Source: Thermus igniterrae ATCC 700962 (lineage in GTDB: Bacteria; Deinococcota; Deinococci; Deinococcales; Thermaceae). From it: a stretch of 64,000 bases of DNA. The position numbers and the translations under genes are program-made. Shown here one piece after another: positions 1 through 12,592 of this stretch. Each line of letters begins with the position of its first letter. Positions within the stretch are counted from its first letter, which is position 1. The notes beneath the pieces were generated by a model, which was not told the origin of the DNA, did not search any database, and saw only the letters and a list, made by a program, of their open reading frames with translations. The stretch lies in contig NZ_AQWU01000072.1 of NCBI RefSeq assembly GCF_000376265.1, positions 1 to 64,000 of the forward strand, in the 5' to 3' direction.

Positions 1-232
1 TTGGGTCCAGACGGTGAAGGAGGAGGGTGAGGATGGTGTGGCCCGGGGGGTTGCGCAGGCCCAGGTGGGGCAAGAGGTGAGGGTTGGCCCGGGCGAAACG
101 TTCCACGCCGCGCAGGGAGTCCACGCGGGCGAGAAAGGCCACCAAGATGAGGGCCAACAAGCCCCACAAGGGATACCGCCGGTTGCGGGCCCTGGGGTCG
201 GGGACTTGGGACAAGGCCTCGCGTAGGGTCAT
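1..232 (-). CDS. ISAs1-family transposase, N-terminal fragment (runs off window)
   Basis: The reverse strand is open from an ATG at 232 to the window edge and encodes about 77 residues starting MTLREALSQVPDPRARNRRY. The pattern 'L..vpDpRa.nr.YpLwglLal', followed by a short hydrophobic stretch and 'R.vERFARANP..LPHLGL', matches the domain found at the N-terminus of ISAs1 (H-repeat) transposases. The DDE catalytic domain would lie outside the window, so intactness cannot be judged. A purine-rich ribosome site lies just upstream of the ATG. The gene points away from the chromosomal lyase gene that follows, so this is the 5' end of an insertion element. Confidence 0.75.
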   Translation of the reverse strand, partial: MTLREALSQVPDPRARNRRYPLWGLLALILVAFLARVDSLRGVERFARANPHLLPHLGLRNPPGHTILTLLLHRLDP

Positions 233-280
233 GCCCCCTCTTTACCCCAAGGCCGCATATCGGTCAAGTCTGGGCAAGAG

Positions 281-310
281 GCTAGCCCTTTCCCCTCCCT
301 GGGGGCTAGC
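281..310. repeat. 8-bp perfect inverted repeat between transposase and lyase
   Basis: GCTAGCCC at 281-288 is repeated in inverted form as GGGCTAGC at 303-310, with a 14-nt spacer. It sits between the divergent transposase start (232) and the lyase start (319). It could be an end of the insertion element, a regulatory hairpin in front of the lyase, or chance. There is no T-run to support a terminator. Confidence 0.4.
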
Positions 311-318
311 ATGGGACC

Positions 319-1746
319 ATGCGCTGGCACGGGGTTTTCCGCCGCTGGGTCCTGGCCCGGCACTACCGCTTCGCCCGTGAGGCCCTGGTGCCCTACTTCT
401 TTGACGCCCTCAGCGCCTACGCCCTGGAGCTTGCCCGCCTGGGAGTGCCCCAAGCCGGGGAGGCGGTGCGGGCCTTGCGGGAGCTCCGCACCCTGCCCCT
501 TCCCAGCTTCACCGGGCAGGTGGAGGATGTCTTTTTCTCCATCCAGGCCCAGCTGGCGGAGCACTGGGGGGAGGAGGTGGCGGGGGCGGTACGCCGGGGC
601 CTTTCCCGCAACGACCTGGACCTCACCGCCTTCCGGGCCTACTTGCGGGACCGGGTCTTGGCCCTTTTGGGGGACTTTCTCCGCCTGCGGGCGGTCCTTT
701 TGCGGGTGGCCAGGGCCCAGGCCGGGGTGCCCCTCATCCTCCACACCCACCACCGGCCCGCCCAGCCCACCACCCTGGACCACTACCTCCTGGGGATAGA
801 GGGCTTGCTCTTCCGGGACTACCGCCGCCTGGTCCGGGCCCTTTCCACCCTGGACCGTTGCCCTTTGGGGGCCAGCGCCCTGGCGGGAAGCCCCTACCCG
901 GTGGACCGGGAGCGGCTGGCGGCCCTTCTGGGGTTTTCGGGCCCGGTGGAGAACACCCTGGACGCCGTGGCCTCGGGGGACTATGCCCTGGAGCTGGCCT
1001 TTGCCCTGGCGGGGCTTGGGGCAAGCCTTTCCCGCTTCCTCACGGACCTCCTGGCCTTTGCAGAGCGGGGGGCCTTTGTGGTGGGGGAAAGCTTGGCCCA
1101 AGGGTCCAGCTTCATGCCCCAGAAGCGGAATCCCGTGGTCTTGGAGCACGCCCGCATTTACGCTGGCCGGCTCACGGGAGGGATAGGGGTACTCCTTGCC
1201 CTGAACCACAACACCCCCTTCACCGACCTCAACGACCACTCCACCGGGGTGCTGGAACCCCTGGCGGGGCTTCTGGAGGACGCGGAGGCGGTTTTGGAGC
1301 TCACCCGGGCGGCTCTCGAGGAAAGCCACTTTGACCCCGCCTTGCTCCTGGTGGAGTTTTCCCCGGAGGTCCTGGCCTCGGAGGCGGTGGACTTCCTGGT
1401 GCGCCGGGGGGTGCCCCTGGGGGAGGCCTACCGCCGGGTGCAGGGGGCTTTGCCCGGGGTTAGGCCCGAGCTTCTGGGGGTGGAGCGAGAGGAGCTGCTG
1501 GCCTGGATGGGCCTCGAGGGCTTCTTCGCCCGCCGGGAGGTCCTGGGGGGCGTGGGGCCCAGGGCCAGGGCCGAGACCCTGGGCCGGGCCAGAGGGCGCC
1601 TGCGCGAGGACCAGAGGGCCTTAACTGCTCTTCGGGCCCGGGTGCGCCTGGCCCGGCGCCTCCTGGGGGCGCAGGACCTCCAGCCGCCCAAAGGCCAGCA
1701 GGCTCCGCAGGAGGAGAGGCAGGTAGAAGGCCAGGAGGAGGCCTAG
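319..1746 (+). CDS. Argininosuccinate lyase-like protein (fumarate lyase superfamily)
   Basis: The 475-residue protein carries the superfamily signature [18 protein letters not shown] near residue 262. It also has ArgH-like blocks: '[16 protein letters not shown]' near 95, '[19 protein letters not shown]' near 185, and '[16 protein letters not shown]' near 213. The usual ArgH N-terminus (WGGRF) is absent, so it looks like a divergent ArgH paralogue rather than the housekeeping enzyme, and its substrate is unknown. The last 40 or so residues are Gln/Glu-rich. They overlap the opposite-strand transporter by 126 bp, suggesting that the true family domain ends near 1640. The ATG at 319 follows closely on a palindrome and has only a weak ribosome site; an ATG at 311 is out of frame. 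Confidence 0.7.
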   Translation: MRWHGVFRRWVLARHYRFAREALVPYFFDALSAYALELARLGVPQAGEAVRALRELRTLPLPSFTGQVEDVFFSIQAQLAEHWGEEVAGAVRRGLSRNDLDLTAFRAYLRDRVLALLGDFLRLRAVLLRVARAQAGVPLILHTHHRPAQPTTLDHYLLGIEGLLFRDYRRLVRALSTLDRCPLGASALAGSPYPVDRERLAALLGFSGPVENTLDAVASGDYALELAFALAGLGASLSRFLTDLLAFAERGAFVVGESLAQGSSFMPQKRNPVVLEHARIYAGRLTGGIGVLLALNHNTPFTDLNDHSTGVLEPLAGLLEDAEAVLELTRAALEESHFDPALLLVEFSPEVLASEAVDFLVRRGVPLGEAYRRVQGALPGVRPELLGVEREELLAWMGLEGFFARREVLGGVGPRARAETLGRARGRLREDQRALTALRARVRLARRLLGAQDLQPPKGQQAPQEERQVEGQEEA

Positions 1747-2675
1747 TAGGAGGTGGGCCGCGGCCCTAAGGAGGAGGCTGGAAAGCCCCACGGCCAGGGT
1801 GTGGGTGGCCAAGGTGAAGGCCGCCAGGGGAAAGACCAGCCCCCAAAGGCCAGGCTGGAAGCGGGGCCGTACACGGTGCCAAAGGGGGTTTTCCAGGAGG
1901 AGGCCCAAGGAGAGGGCCAACCACCAGCCCCCAAGCCCCCAGAGGGCGGTGCCCAGGAGGTAGAGGGGTTTGGGGTCAACGGCCAAGGGCCCGATGGCCT
2001 CACTCCCCTGAAGAAGGGAAAGGGGAGCCAGGATGCCTGTGCCCAGGGGAGCCAGGCCGATGAAAAGGCTGGGTACCAGCTCCGGAGCCGGCCGCTCGTG
2101 GGCGTAGAGGCGGGCGAAGAGGCTGGCCCCCACCCAGAGGAAGAGGACCAAGCCCAGGCCCCAAAACATGAAGAGGGCGTAGGCCACCTCCTTGGCCCAG
2201 GGGCCCATCCAGGGCAGGAGGGGCCCCCCGGCCAGGGGAACCACCAGGGTGGAGACGGGGGGAATAAACCAGGTGCCGTTGGCCGCCTCAAAGGGCAGGC
2301 GCATCCGGGTGAAGATCAGGTAGGCCAGGAGGAGGCTACACCCCAGCACCAGGGGGTCCCCAGGAGGAAGGGAAAAAGGGCGCCCTCCCTTCACCCCAGC
2401 ACCCTTTCGCTGGCCACCCCTAGGAGGAGGAGGGCTAAGGGGAAGGTAGCGTAAAGCTGGGAGCGCAGGGGGTGGTGGAGCTCTGCCCACACCTGCCTGG
2501 GGTAGCCCACCAGCTTGGCCAGGAAAAGGGCCAGGCTGAAGGCAAAGAATAAGCCCGTGAGCACGTAAACACCCAGGGCCAGGGGGTAGAGGCCAAAGGC
2601 CTTCAGCACAACGCTCACGCCACTACCCCCCATGACCGCCGCGAACCAGGCGGGATTAAAAAAGCGGGGGCTCAT
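1621..2675 (-). pseudogene. TDT-family (TehA/SLAC1-like) transporter, frameshifted
   Basis: Two reverse-strand frames together make one membrane protein. The first runs from ATG 2675 ([20 protein letters not shown]) for 94 residues to a TGA at 2391-2393. The second frame carries the remaining 257 or so residues to a stop at 1621. The start motif '[16 protein letters not shown]' and the later '[18 protein letters not shown]' are typical of tellurite-resistance/dicarboxylate (TDT) transporters, which have about ten membrane helices. Adding one G to the run of four at 2394-2397 would join the frames into about 351 residues, the family's usual size. This is either a real one-base deletion or a homopolymer sequencing error. 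The gene sits 32 bp downstream of galE on the same strand, and its tail overlaps the lyase gene. Confidence 0.75.
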
Positions 2676-2707
2676 GCCCCCATCATGGTATAGGGGGTGG
2701 GGGTATG

Positions 2708-3640
2708 TCAACTTTTCCGGAAGTATTCCACAGTTAACCGGATGCCCTCCTGGAAGCCCACCTCCGGCTGCCAGCCGTGGGCCATGAGCTTCAGGGGAGA
2801 GAGGACGCTCCGCTCCAGGTCCCCGGGGCGCGGGGGGGCGGGGTTTACCTGGGGCTCCCGGCCCGCCGCCTGGGCCACGGCCAGGAGGACCTCCTGGGTG
2901 GTGTGCCCCTCCCCGGTGCCCACGTTGTAAACCCCCTCCAGGCCCCTCAGGGCCAGGTTGTGGGCCCGCACCACGTCCCCCACGTAGATGTAGTCCCGCA
3001 CGCAGCCCTCGTCCCCCGGGGCCTTGCGGGCGTAAAGGGTCACGGGTTCCCCCTTCAGCACCCTTTCCGCAAAGATGGCCACCACCCCCGCCTCCCCGTG
3101 GGGGTCCTGCCGCGGGCCGTACACGTTGGCGTAGCGCAGGGAGACCCACTTCAGCCCGAAGTTCTGGCCGTAGGCGGAGAGGTAGTGCTCAAAGCCCGCC
3201 TTGCTGGCGGCGTAGGGACTTTTGGGCCTGGGGGGCCAGGTCTCCTCGGCCTTTTCCCCCTCGGGCACCTCCCCGTAGATGGCCCCACCGGTGGAGGCGA
3301 AGAGGACCTTTTCCGTGCCCCATTTGCGGGCGGCTTCCAGGAGGTTCAGGCCCCCCAGGAGGTTCACCTCAAAGTCCAGGAGGGGGTTTTCCACGCTTAC
3401 CTTCACCGAGGCCTGGGCCGCCTGGTGGGAGATGTGGGTGGGGCGGAACTCGCGGAAAACCCGTTCCAGTCCCTCCCGGTCCCGCACGTCCACCCGGTAG
3501 AAGTACACCCCCTGGGGGACGTTTTCCCGCTTGCCCGTGGAGAGGTTGTCCAGGACGGCCACCTCCACCCCCTCTTTGAGGAGGCTTTCCACGATGTGGC
3601 TGCCGATGAAGCCCGCACCTCCTGTGACCAGTACGCGCAT
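2708..3640 (-). CDS. galE: UDP-glucose 4-epimerase / NAD-dependent sugar epimerase
   Basis: This 310-residue short-chain dehydrogenase/reductase starts with the NAD-binding motif [11 protein letters not shown] (residues 5-15). The acidic residue after beta-2 (LDNLSTGK) fits NAD rather than NADP. The catalytic Tyr-x3-Lys is seen in '[14 protein letters not shown]' near residue 146, preceded by '[11 protein letters not shown]', which supplies the Ser/Thr position. '[22 protein letters not shown]' is the usual sugar-nucleotide epimerase signature. It should interconvert UDP-glucose and UDP-galactose in the cytoplasm for envelope polysaccharide; a related UDP-sugar epimerase is possible. An upstream hairpin isolates it from the redoxin gene, and the transporter follows 32 bp downstream. 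Confidence 0.85.
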   Translation of the reverse strand: MRVLVTGGAGFIGSHIVESLLKEGVEVAVLDNLSTGKRENVPQGVYFYRVDVRDREGLERVFREFRPTHISHQAAQASVKVSVENPLLDFEVNLLGGLNLLEAARKWGTEKVLFASTGGAIYGEVPEGEKAEETWPPRPKSPYAASKAGFEHYLSAYGQNFGLKWVSLRYANVYGPRQDPHGEAGVVAIFAERVLKGEPVTLYARKAPGDEGCVRDYIYVGDVVRAHNLALRGLEGVYNVGTGEGHTTQEVLLAVAQAAGREPQVNPAPPRPGDLERSVLSPLKLMAHGWQPEVGFQEGIRLTVEYFRKS

Positions 3641-3655
3641 GCTGGACCTCCGGGC

Positions 3656-3685
3656 AAAACCCGCGCCATCCTATCATGGCGCGGG
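3656..3685 (-). terminator. Rho-independent terminator of the redoxin gene
   Basis: A perfect 10-bp inverted repeat (CCCGCGCCAT / ATGGCGCGGG) with a 6-nt loop lies at 3660-3685. On the reverse strand it is followed at once by TTTT (3659-3656). It lies between the redoxin stop (3712) and the galE start (3640), so it should end redoxin transcription. Confidence 0.75.
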
Positions 3686-3711
3686 CCGGGTGGGAAGCGC
3701 CCGGAAGCCCC

Positions 3712-6739
<3,028 letters not shown>

Positions 6740-6758
<19 letters not shown>

Positions 6759-7204
6759 GCGTGAAGGCCAGGGAGGCCATGGTAAGCCCGGTGGTGGCGG
6801 TGCCCTTGGGCACCACCTTGGACGAGGTGGCGCGGCTCATGGTGGACAGGCGCATCGGGAGCGTGCTGGTGGTGAACGGGGAGGGAAGGCTTGTGGGCAT
6901 CGTGACGGAAAGCGACTTCCTGAAGGAAAAGGGCATCCCCTTCTCCACCTACCGCGCCCCCATGCTCCTGGGGCGTTTTTTGGCCCAGGACCAGCTGGAG
7001 CGCATCTTCCAGGAGGCCAAGAGCACCCAGGTGGAGGAGATCATGTCCCACCCGGTGCACGCCGTGGCCCCGGAGGACCCCCTTTCCCGGGTGCTGGAGC
7101 TCATGCTCCTTTACGACATCAACCACGTGCCGGTGGTGGAAGGGGGGAAGCCCATCGGCATCATCTCCCGCTTTGACCTCCTGCGGCTTCTGCGAGGGGT
7201 ATGA
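6740..7204 (+). CDS. CBS-domain pair protein
   Basis: This 154-residue soluble protein consists almost entirely of two CBS repeats: 'AREAMVSPVVAVPLGTTLDEVARLMVDRRIGSVLVVNGEGRLVGIV' (about 10-56) and 'VEEIMSHPVHAVAPEDPLSRVLELMLLYDINHVPVVEGGKPIGIISRFDLL' (about 96-146). CBS pairs normally bind adenine nucleotides and regulate a partner. Its start lies inside the P-type ATPase gene and its last codon overlaps the exchanger start by 4 bp. The three genes are therefore translationally coupled, and the likely partner is one of the two transporters. That partnership is inference from position. Confidence 0.85.
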
Positions 7205-8178
7205 CCCTCCTGGCCTTCTTGGCCGTGGCCCTGGCGGTGGTGTTTGCCGGGCAACGGGTGGCCTTTTATGGGGACGCCCTGGCGGAGAAGCGGGGTTGGG
7301 GAAGGGCCTGGGTGGGGCTCATCCTGGTGGCGGCCACCACCAGCCTGCCCGAGCTCATCACCGGGACCAGCGCCGTCCTTCAGGGCCTGGTGGACATTGC
7401 CGTGGGGGACGTGCTGGGGAGCACCCTGTTTAACCTCCTCATCCTTTCCCTCTTGGATGCCGTGGGGGGGAGGATTCCCCTTTTGGGAAGGCTCCATGCG
7501 GGGCACGCCCTGGCGGTGGGCTTTGCCCTCATCTTTTTGGCCCTGCAGGGCGCGGCCCTCTGGTGGGGGGGGCCCGGGCTGGGACCGGTTTCCTGGTACA
7601 CGCCCCTGGCCCTCCTCCTCTACCTCCTGGCCACCCGCCTCACCTTCCTCTACGAGCGCAGGCGGCCCGTGGCGGAGGTGGAGCGGCTGGAGCGCCTTTA
7701 CGGCCATCTGGCGGAGGACCAGGTGGTCCGGGGCTACCTCCTCTGGGGAGGGATGGTGGTGCTGGCGGCCAGCCTCCTGCCCACCCTGGCCGAACGCCTG
7801 GCCCAGGAGACTGGTCTGGGGGCAGGCTTTGTGGGCACGGTCCTGGTGGGGGCCATCACCTCCTTGCCCGAGGTGTCGGTCACCCTGGCCGCGGCCCGCC
7901 TGGGGGCCTTTGACCTGGCGGTGGGCAACCTCCTGGGGAGCAACCTCTTCAACGCCCTGATCCTGGCCTGGGACGACCTCCTTTACCCAGGGGCTTTCTT
8001 CGCCGCTGCCCACGGGAGCCATCTGGCGGCCGTCCTGGTGGCCTTGGCCATGTACGGGGTGGTGCTTCTTGGCATGAGCTACCAGGCCCTGCGCAAGCTG
8101 GCGGTGCTCTCCTGGGACACCCTGGCCCTCCTTGGCCTCTACCTCCTGGGCCTCTTCTGGCTTTACGCCCTGCGGTAG
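7201..8178 (+). CDS. Calcium/cation antiporter (CaCA superfamily)
   Basis: This is a 325-residue integral membrane protein of about ten helices with the two inverted alpha-repeats of cation exchangers. Repeat 1 is 'AATTSLPELITGTSAV' with 'VGDVLGSTLFNLLIL' (residues 40-80). Repeat 2 is 'AITSLPEVSVTLAAARLG' with 'VGNLLGSNLFNALIL' (residues 220-260). The Glu of each 'SLPE' and the GS.LFN motifs are the ion-binding elements. It probably exchanges Ca2+ (or Na+) against H+ or Na+ across the inner membrane. It overlaps the CBS gene by 4 bp and converges on the usp gene with a 16-bp overlap. Confidence 0.82.
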   Translation: MTLLAFLAVALAVVFAGQRVAFYGDALAEKRGWGRAWVGLILVAATTSLPELITGTSAVLQGLVDIAVGDVLGSTLFNLLILSLLDAVGGRIPLLGRLHAGHALAVGFALIFLALQGAALWWGGPGLGPVSWYTPLALLLYLLATRLTFLYERRRPVAEVERLERLYGHLAEDQVVRGYLLWGGMVVLAASLLPTLAERLAQETGLGAGFVGTVLVGAITSLPEVSVTLAAARLGAFDLAVGNLLGSNLFNALILAWDDLLYPGAFFAAAHGSHLAAVLVALAMYGVVLLGMSYQALRKLAVLSWDTLALLGLYLLGLFWLYALR

Positions 8179-8603
8179 GGGACCACCAGCACGGGCTTGG
8201 GGGCGCGGCGTACCACCTCCAGGGCCACGCTACCCAGAAGGACCAGGTCGGCCCCCGTGCGCCCGTGGCTCCCCAGGACCACCAGGTCGTGCTTGGCCGA
8301 CTCGGCCAGGATGACCTCGGCGGCCCGGCCCTCGAGGAGGTGGGCCTCAAAGGGCACGCCCATGGCCTCCGCCCTCTGGGTGGCCCGGTCCAGGGCCTTA
8401 AGGCCCTCCCGGCGCAGGTCCTCCAGGAGGGCCTGGTAGTAGGGGAGGGTCTCCGGGCCCAGGAGTAGCCTGGGGCCCAGGGGCTCCAGGGCGTGGAGGA
8501 AGGCCACCCTGGCCCCCAGGGCCTTGGCCAGGCGGAGCCCTTCCTCCACGCCCCTTTCTGCCGCCTCGCTGCCGTCGGTGGGTAGGAGCAGGCTCCGGTA
8601 CAT
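8163..8603 (-). CDS. Universal stress protein (UspA family)
   Basis: This single 146-residue Usp domain starts MYRSLLLPTDGSEAAERGV, with the Asp that contacts adenine near residue 10. It ends with the nucleotide-binding pattern GSHGRTG-x9-GS near residues 112-130, so it belongs to the ATP-binding subclass. Such proteins are cytoplasmic dimers linked to stress and energy state. The stop lies inside the end of the convergent exchanger gene. The start is 3 bp downstream of the rnj stop on the same strand, so it may be read through from rnj. Confidence 0.85.
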   Translation of the reverse strand: MYRSLLLPTDGSEAAERGVEEGLRLAKALGARVAFLHALEPLGPRLLLGPETLPYYQALLEDLRREGLKALDRATQRAEAMGVPFEAHLLEGRAAEVILAESAKHDLVVLGSHGRTGADLVLLGSVALEVVRRAPKPVLVVPYRRA

Positions 8604-8606
8604 GCC

Positions 8607-10334
8607 TCACCCCTCAATCACCACGGGCAGGATCACCGGGTCGCGGCCCGTGGCCTTCTTCAGGAACTTCTTCACCGGGTAGTAGATGTCGTCCCGGATG
8701 CGCTCCAGGGGCTTTTTCTCCCGCACGCCGTTGTGGAGGGCCTCGAGGGCCATGCGCCGCACCTCGCCCAGGAGCTTCTCCCCGGCCTTCACGAAGCCCC
8801 GGGACACCACCTCCACCACCGGGTCCTCCCCGGCCAGGGCGGTGATGACCACCAGGCCCTCCTCGGCCATGTGCCGCCGGTCGGCCAGGATTTCCTCGGT
8901 GATGTCCCCCACCCCCAGGCCGTCCACGTAGAGCACCCCATGGGGCACCTCCCCGGCCTTTTCAAAGGTGTGGGGTGTCAGGCGGTAGACGGCCCCGTTC
9001 TCCCCGATTAGGGTCTTCTCCGGGGGGCGGCTCATGGCCTCGGCCAGCCACTTGAAGTTGGTCTGGTGCCGCACCTCCCCGTGCCAGGGCAGGAAGAACT
9101 TGGGGGTGGTGAGGTTCAGGATCAGCTTCAGCTCCTCCTGGGAGGCGTGCCCCGAGGCGTGGACCTTGTAGGTGGGGGGATAGAGGACGTAGGCCCCCAG
9201 GGCGTAGAGGCGGTTGATGACCCGGTTCACCGCCTCCTCGTTGCCGGGGATGGGGCTACTGGAGAGGATCACCGTGTCCCCCGGCTTGATGGCCATCTTG
9301 GCGTGCCCCTCAAAGGCCAGGCGGGAGAGCACCGACATGGGCTGGCCCTGGCTCCCGGTGGCCAGGATGAGCACCTGGTGGTCGGGAAGGTCCATAACCT
9401 CTTCCAGGGTGTAGAGGCGGTCCTTCACCTTCAGGTAGCCCAGCTCCAGGGCGATGCGGCTAAACTTCAGCATGCTCCGCCCCTCCATGGCCACCTTGCG
9501 CCCGTACTTCTCCGCGGCCCAGATCACCGCCTGGATGCGGTGGATGTGGCTGGCGAAGGTGGTGACGAAGACCCGCCCTGGGGCCCGCCCGATGACCCGG
9601 TCCAGCTCCTTGGCAATCTCCATCTCGCTGGGGGTGTAGCCTGGCCGCTCGGCGTTGGTGGAGTCGGCGATGAGGAGCAAAACCCCTTCCGCCCCCGCCT
9701 GGGCCACCTTGGCCAGGTGGGAGACCTTCCCGTCTATGGGGGTGGCGTCCAGCTTGAAGTCCCCGGTGTGCACGATGGTGCCGATGGGGGTGCGGATGAC
9801 CACGCCAGAGTTGTCGGGGATGGAGTGGGTCATGCGGAAGAGGTCCAGGGTGAAGTAGCGCCCCACCTGGATCCGGTCGTCGGGGGAGACCTCCTTGAGG
9901 TTGAAGCCGCCCGGGCGTAGCCCAAACTCCTCCAGCTTGCCCTTCAGGAGGCCCAGGGTGAGCCGGGCCCCGTAAATGGGCACCGGGCTCTCCTTGCCGT
10001 AGACCATGGGCAGGATGAAGGGTAGCCCCCCGATGTGGTCCTCGTGGCCGTGGGTGAGCACCCAGGCCTTGATGAGGTGGCGGTTTTCCACCAGGTAATC
10101 CACCCGGGGGATGAGGAGGTCCACCCCGGGCATCCCCTCCTCCGGGAAGGCCAGACCCCCGTCCAGGACGAAGATCTCGTCCCGGAAGCGGAAGGCGGTG
10201 ATGTTCTTGCCAATCTCCCCCATGCCCCCCAGGGGGATGATCTCCACGAAGTCCTGGGTGCTTAAGGGTATCCCGGCGCCCTCCTGGGGTTTCCGGCGGC
10301 GCCGCCTTCTCGGTCTGCGTTCCTGGTTTTCCAT
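8607..10334 (-). CDS. rnj: Ribonuclease J
   Basis: This 575-residue metallo-beta-lactamase/beta-CASP ribonuclease has an arginine-rich N-terminal tail (RRPRRRRRRKPQ). The core zinc motif is THGHEDHIGG near residue 80, followed by 'VHTGDFKLD', 'TNAERPGYTPSE', 'VHASGHASQEELK' and 'LPWHGEVRHQ'. A C-terminal dimerisation domain is present. RNase J combines 5'-3' exonuclease and endonuclease activity in mRNA decay and rRNA maturation. The ATG follows a clear GGAGG site (TAGGAGGTTT). A small CCCGGC-GGG-GCCGGG hairpin (10349-10363) lies just upstream of that site and could affect translation. It follows pnp on the same strand. Confidence 0.93.
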   Translation of the reverse strand: MENQERRPRRRRRRKPQEGAGIPLSTQDFVEIIPLGGMGEIGKNITAFRFRDEIFVLDGGLAFPEEGMPGVDLLIPRVDYLVENRHLIKAWVLTHGHEDHIGGLPFILPMVYGKESPVPIYGARLTLGLLKGKLEEFGLRPGGFNLKEVSPDDRIQVGRYFTLDLFRMTHSIPDNSGVVIRTPIGTIVHTGDFKLDATPIDGKVSHLAKVAQAGAEGVLLLIADSTNAERPGYTPSEMEIAKELDRVIGRAPGRVFVTTFASHIHRIQAVIWAAEKYGRKVAMEGRSMLKFSRIALELGYLKVKDRLYTLEEVMDLPDHQVLILATGSQGQPMSVLSRLAFEGHAKMAIKPGDTVILSSSPIPGNEEAVNRVINRLYALGAYVLYPPTYKVHASGHASQEELKLILNLTTPKFFLPWHGEVRHQTNFKWLAEAMSRPPEKTLIGENGAVYRLTPHTFEKAGEVPHGVLYVDGLGVGDITEEILADRRHMAEEGLVVITALAGEDPVVEVVSRGFVKAGEKLLGEVRRMALEALHNGVREKKPLERIRDDIYYPVKKFLKKATGRDPVILPVVIEG

Positions 10335-10389
10335 AAACCTCCTATCTTCCCGGCGGGGCCGGGATATGCGCTAGGGAAATCCCCAGGGG

Positions 10390-12534
10390 CTAGCCCCGCC
10401 GCCTGGGGGGGATCTTGCCCTCCAGTTCGGGGCGGATCAGGTCAATCTTGCCCCGTTCGTCAATGCGGTGCACCTTGACCTTGATCACGTCCCCCACCTT
10501 GAGGTGGTCCTCCACCCGCTCCACCCGCCCCGGGGCGATCTGGCTGATGTGGAGGAGCCCCTCGGTGCCGGGGAAGAGGCTCACGAAGGCGCCAAAGGGG
10601 GTGATCTTGGTGACGGTGCCCTCGTAAACCTCCCCCACCTTGGCCTCCATGGTCAGCTCCTCTATGCGCTTCTTGGCCTTTTGCGCCGCCTCCATGTCGC
10701 TGGAGTAGATGCGCACCGTCCCGTCTTCCTCAATATCCACCTCTACCCCAAGCTCTTCCAGGGCGCGCACGTTCTTGCCGCCAGGCCCAATCACCAGGCC
10801 GATCTTGTCCACCGGCACCTTGAGGGAGAGGATGCGGGGGGCAAAGGGCTTGGGCTCGGGGCGGGGGGCGGGGAGGACGCTTTCCATGAGGGAGAGGATT
10901 TGTAGCCTAGCCTCCCTAGCCTGGAGCAGAGCCTCCTTGAGCACCTCCCGGGGCAGGCCTCCCACCTTGTTGTCCATCTGCAAGGCGGTGACGCCTTGGC
11001 GGGTACCCGCCACCTTGAAGTCCATGTCCCCCAGGGCGTCCTCGAGGCCCAGGATGTCCGTGAGGATCACCGCCCGGTCGTTTTCCCAGACCAGGCCCAT
11101 GGCCACCCCGGCCACCGGGGCCCGGATGGGCACCCCGGCGTCCATCAGGGCCAGGCACCCGGCGCAGACCGTGGCCATGGAGCTACTCCCGTTGGACTCC
11201 AGCACGTCCCCCACCACCCGGATGGTGTAGGGGAAGGCCTCCTGGGGGGGAAGCACTGCCTTGAGGGCCCGCTTGGCCAGGTTGCCGTGCCCCACCTCCC
11301 GGCGGGAAACCCCCCGAAGGCGCTTGACCTCCCCGGTGGAGAAGGGGGGGAAGTTGTAGTGCACCAGGAAGGGGTCGGTCTCGTCTATCCCCAGGTCGTC
11401 AATGATCTGCTCGTCCCGGCCCGTGCCCAGGGTCACCGTCCCCAGCACCTGGGTCTCCCCCCGGGTGAAGATGGCGGAACCATGGGTCCGGGGCAGGACG
11501 TCCACCTCAATCCAGATGGGCCTCAGGTCCTTGGGCCCGCGGCCATCGGCCCGCTTCCCCTCCTCCAGCACCAGCCGCCTCAGCTCCCGGCGGACCACCT
11601 CGTCAAAAGCCCGCTCATAAAGGGGTTTTTGGGCCTCGTCCGGGGTGCCGTCCTCCTTTTTGGGCAGAGCCTCGGCGATCAGGGCCTCGGCGAAGGCGGC
11701 AAGGGCCTGGCTTCTCTCCCCTTTGCTGGCGGTCTGCAAAACCCCGGAAAGCCCCCGGGCCACCGCCAAGCGGTAGAAGGCCTCCTTCTCCTCCTCCGGC
11801 AGGGATTCCGGCGGGGTCCAGGCCATCTTGGCCTTGCCCAGGTCCTGGGCCATGGCCTCCTGCAACTCCAGAATGGGCTGCATCTCCCGGTGGGCGAACT
11901 CCAGGGCCTGCACCAGGGTCTCCTCGTCCACCTCCTGGGCCCCGGCTTCCACCATGAGGATGGCGTCCCGGCTTCCCGCCACCACCAGGTCCAGGGCGCT
12001 TTCCTCCATCTCCTGCAGGGTGGGGTTCAGGACGAACTGCCCCCCTATGAGCCCAACCCGTACCGCGGCCACCGGGCCCTCCCAGGGGATGTCCGAGAGC
12101 ATGAGGGCGGCGCTGGCCGCCGTGGGCCCCAGGATGTCCGGGGGGTTCTTCTGGTCCGCGGAGAGCACGGTGACGATGACCTGCACCTCGTGGCGGAACC
12201 CCTTGGGGAAAAGGGGCCTTATGGGGCGGTCCGTCATGCGGGCGGAGAGAATGGCTTTCTCCCCGGGGCGGCCTTCCCGCCGCATGAAGCTTCCCGGGAT
12301 CTTGCCCACCGCGTAGTGCCGCTCCTCAAACTCCACGGTGAGGGGCAGGAAGTCGGCCTCCACGGGGTTTTCCGAGGCCTGGGCGGTGGCCAGGACCACG
12401 GTGTCCCCATAGCGGACCAGCACAGAGCCCGAGGCCTGTTTGGCGTACTTGCCGGTTTCCAGGACCAGGGGGCGGCCGGCCACCTGGACCTCGTAGCGGA
12501 AGGCTTTGGGGGTGTTGGGTGTGGCTTCTGGCAT
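10390..12534 (-). CDS. pnp: Polyribonucleotide nucleotidyltransferase (PNPase)
   Basis: The protein has about 714 residues with the full PNPase layout: a first RNase PH domain ('[19 protein letters not shown]'), an alpha-helical linker, a second catalytic PH domain ('[20 protein letters not shown]', '[18 protein letters not shown]'), a KH domain ('[17 protein letters not shown]') and a C-terminal S1 domain ('[23 protein letters not shown]'). It degrades RNA 3'-5' by phosphorolysis. ATG 12534 is chosen because TTGAGG lies 6 nt upstream; the in-frame TTG at 12546 has no ribosome site. It is downstream of rpsO with a terminator-like hairpin between them, as in many bacteria. Confidence 0.94.
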   Translation of the reverse strand: MPEATPNTPKAFRYEVQVAGRPLVLETGKYAKQASGSVLVRYGDTVVLATAQASENPVEADFLPLTVEFEERHYAVGKIPGSFMRREGRPGEKAILSARMTDRPIRPLFPKGFRHEVQVIVTVLSADQKNPPDILGPTAASAALMLSDIPWEGPVAAVRVGLIGGQFVLNPTLQEMEESALDLVVAGSRDAILMVEAGAQEVDEETLVQALEFAHREMQPILELQEAMAQDLGKAKMAWTPPESLPEEEKEAFYRLAVARGLSGVLQTASKGERSQALAAFAEALIAEALPKKEDGTPDEAQKPLYERAFDEVVRRELRRLVLEEGKRADGRGPKDLRPIWIEVDVLPRTHGSAIFTRGETQVLGTVTLGTGRDEQIIDDLGIDETDPFLVHYNFPPFSTGEVKRLRGVSRREVGHGNLAKRALKAVLPPQEAFPYTIRVVGDVLESNGSSSMATVCAGCLALMDAGVPIRAPVAGVAMGLVWENDRAVILTDILGLEDALGDMDFKVAGTRQGVTALQMDNKVGGLPREVLKEALLQAREARLQILSLMESVLPAPRPEPKPFAPRILSLKVPVDKIGLVIGPGGKNVRALEELGVEVDIEEDGTVRIYSSDMEAAQKAKKRIEELTMEAKVGEVYEGTVTKITPFGAFVSLFPGTEGLLHISQIAPGRVERVEDHLKVGDVIKVKVHRIDERGKIDLIRPELEGKIPPRRRG

Positions 12535-12552
12535 GGCTAACCTCAAGGGAAA

Positions 12553-12574
12553 GGCGGAGCCCTAAGGCCCCGCC
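12553..12574 (-). terminator. Hairpin between rpsO and pnp
   Basis: On the reverse strand a 9-bp stem with one G-T wobble (GGCGGGGCC / GGCTCCGCC) and a 4-nt loop is followed by TTT. It lies between the rpsO stop (12593) and the pnp start (12534). It is probably a partial terminator or processing hairpin that lets some transcription continue into pnp. Read-through is inferred. Confidence 0.6.
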
Positions 12575-12592
12575 CCCGACCTGGATTCCAGT

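Noticed and set aside
10384-10400. GGGGCTAGCCCC palindrome at the pnp stop as a terminator
   Set aside because: It overlaps the stop codon, is not followed by a T-run, and leaves only a 6-bp arm; too weak to call.
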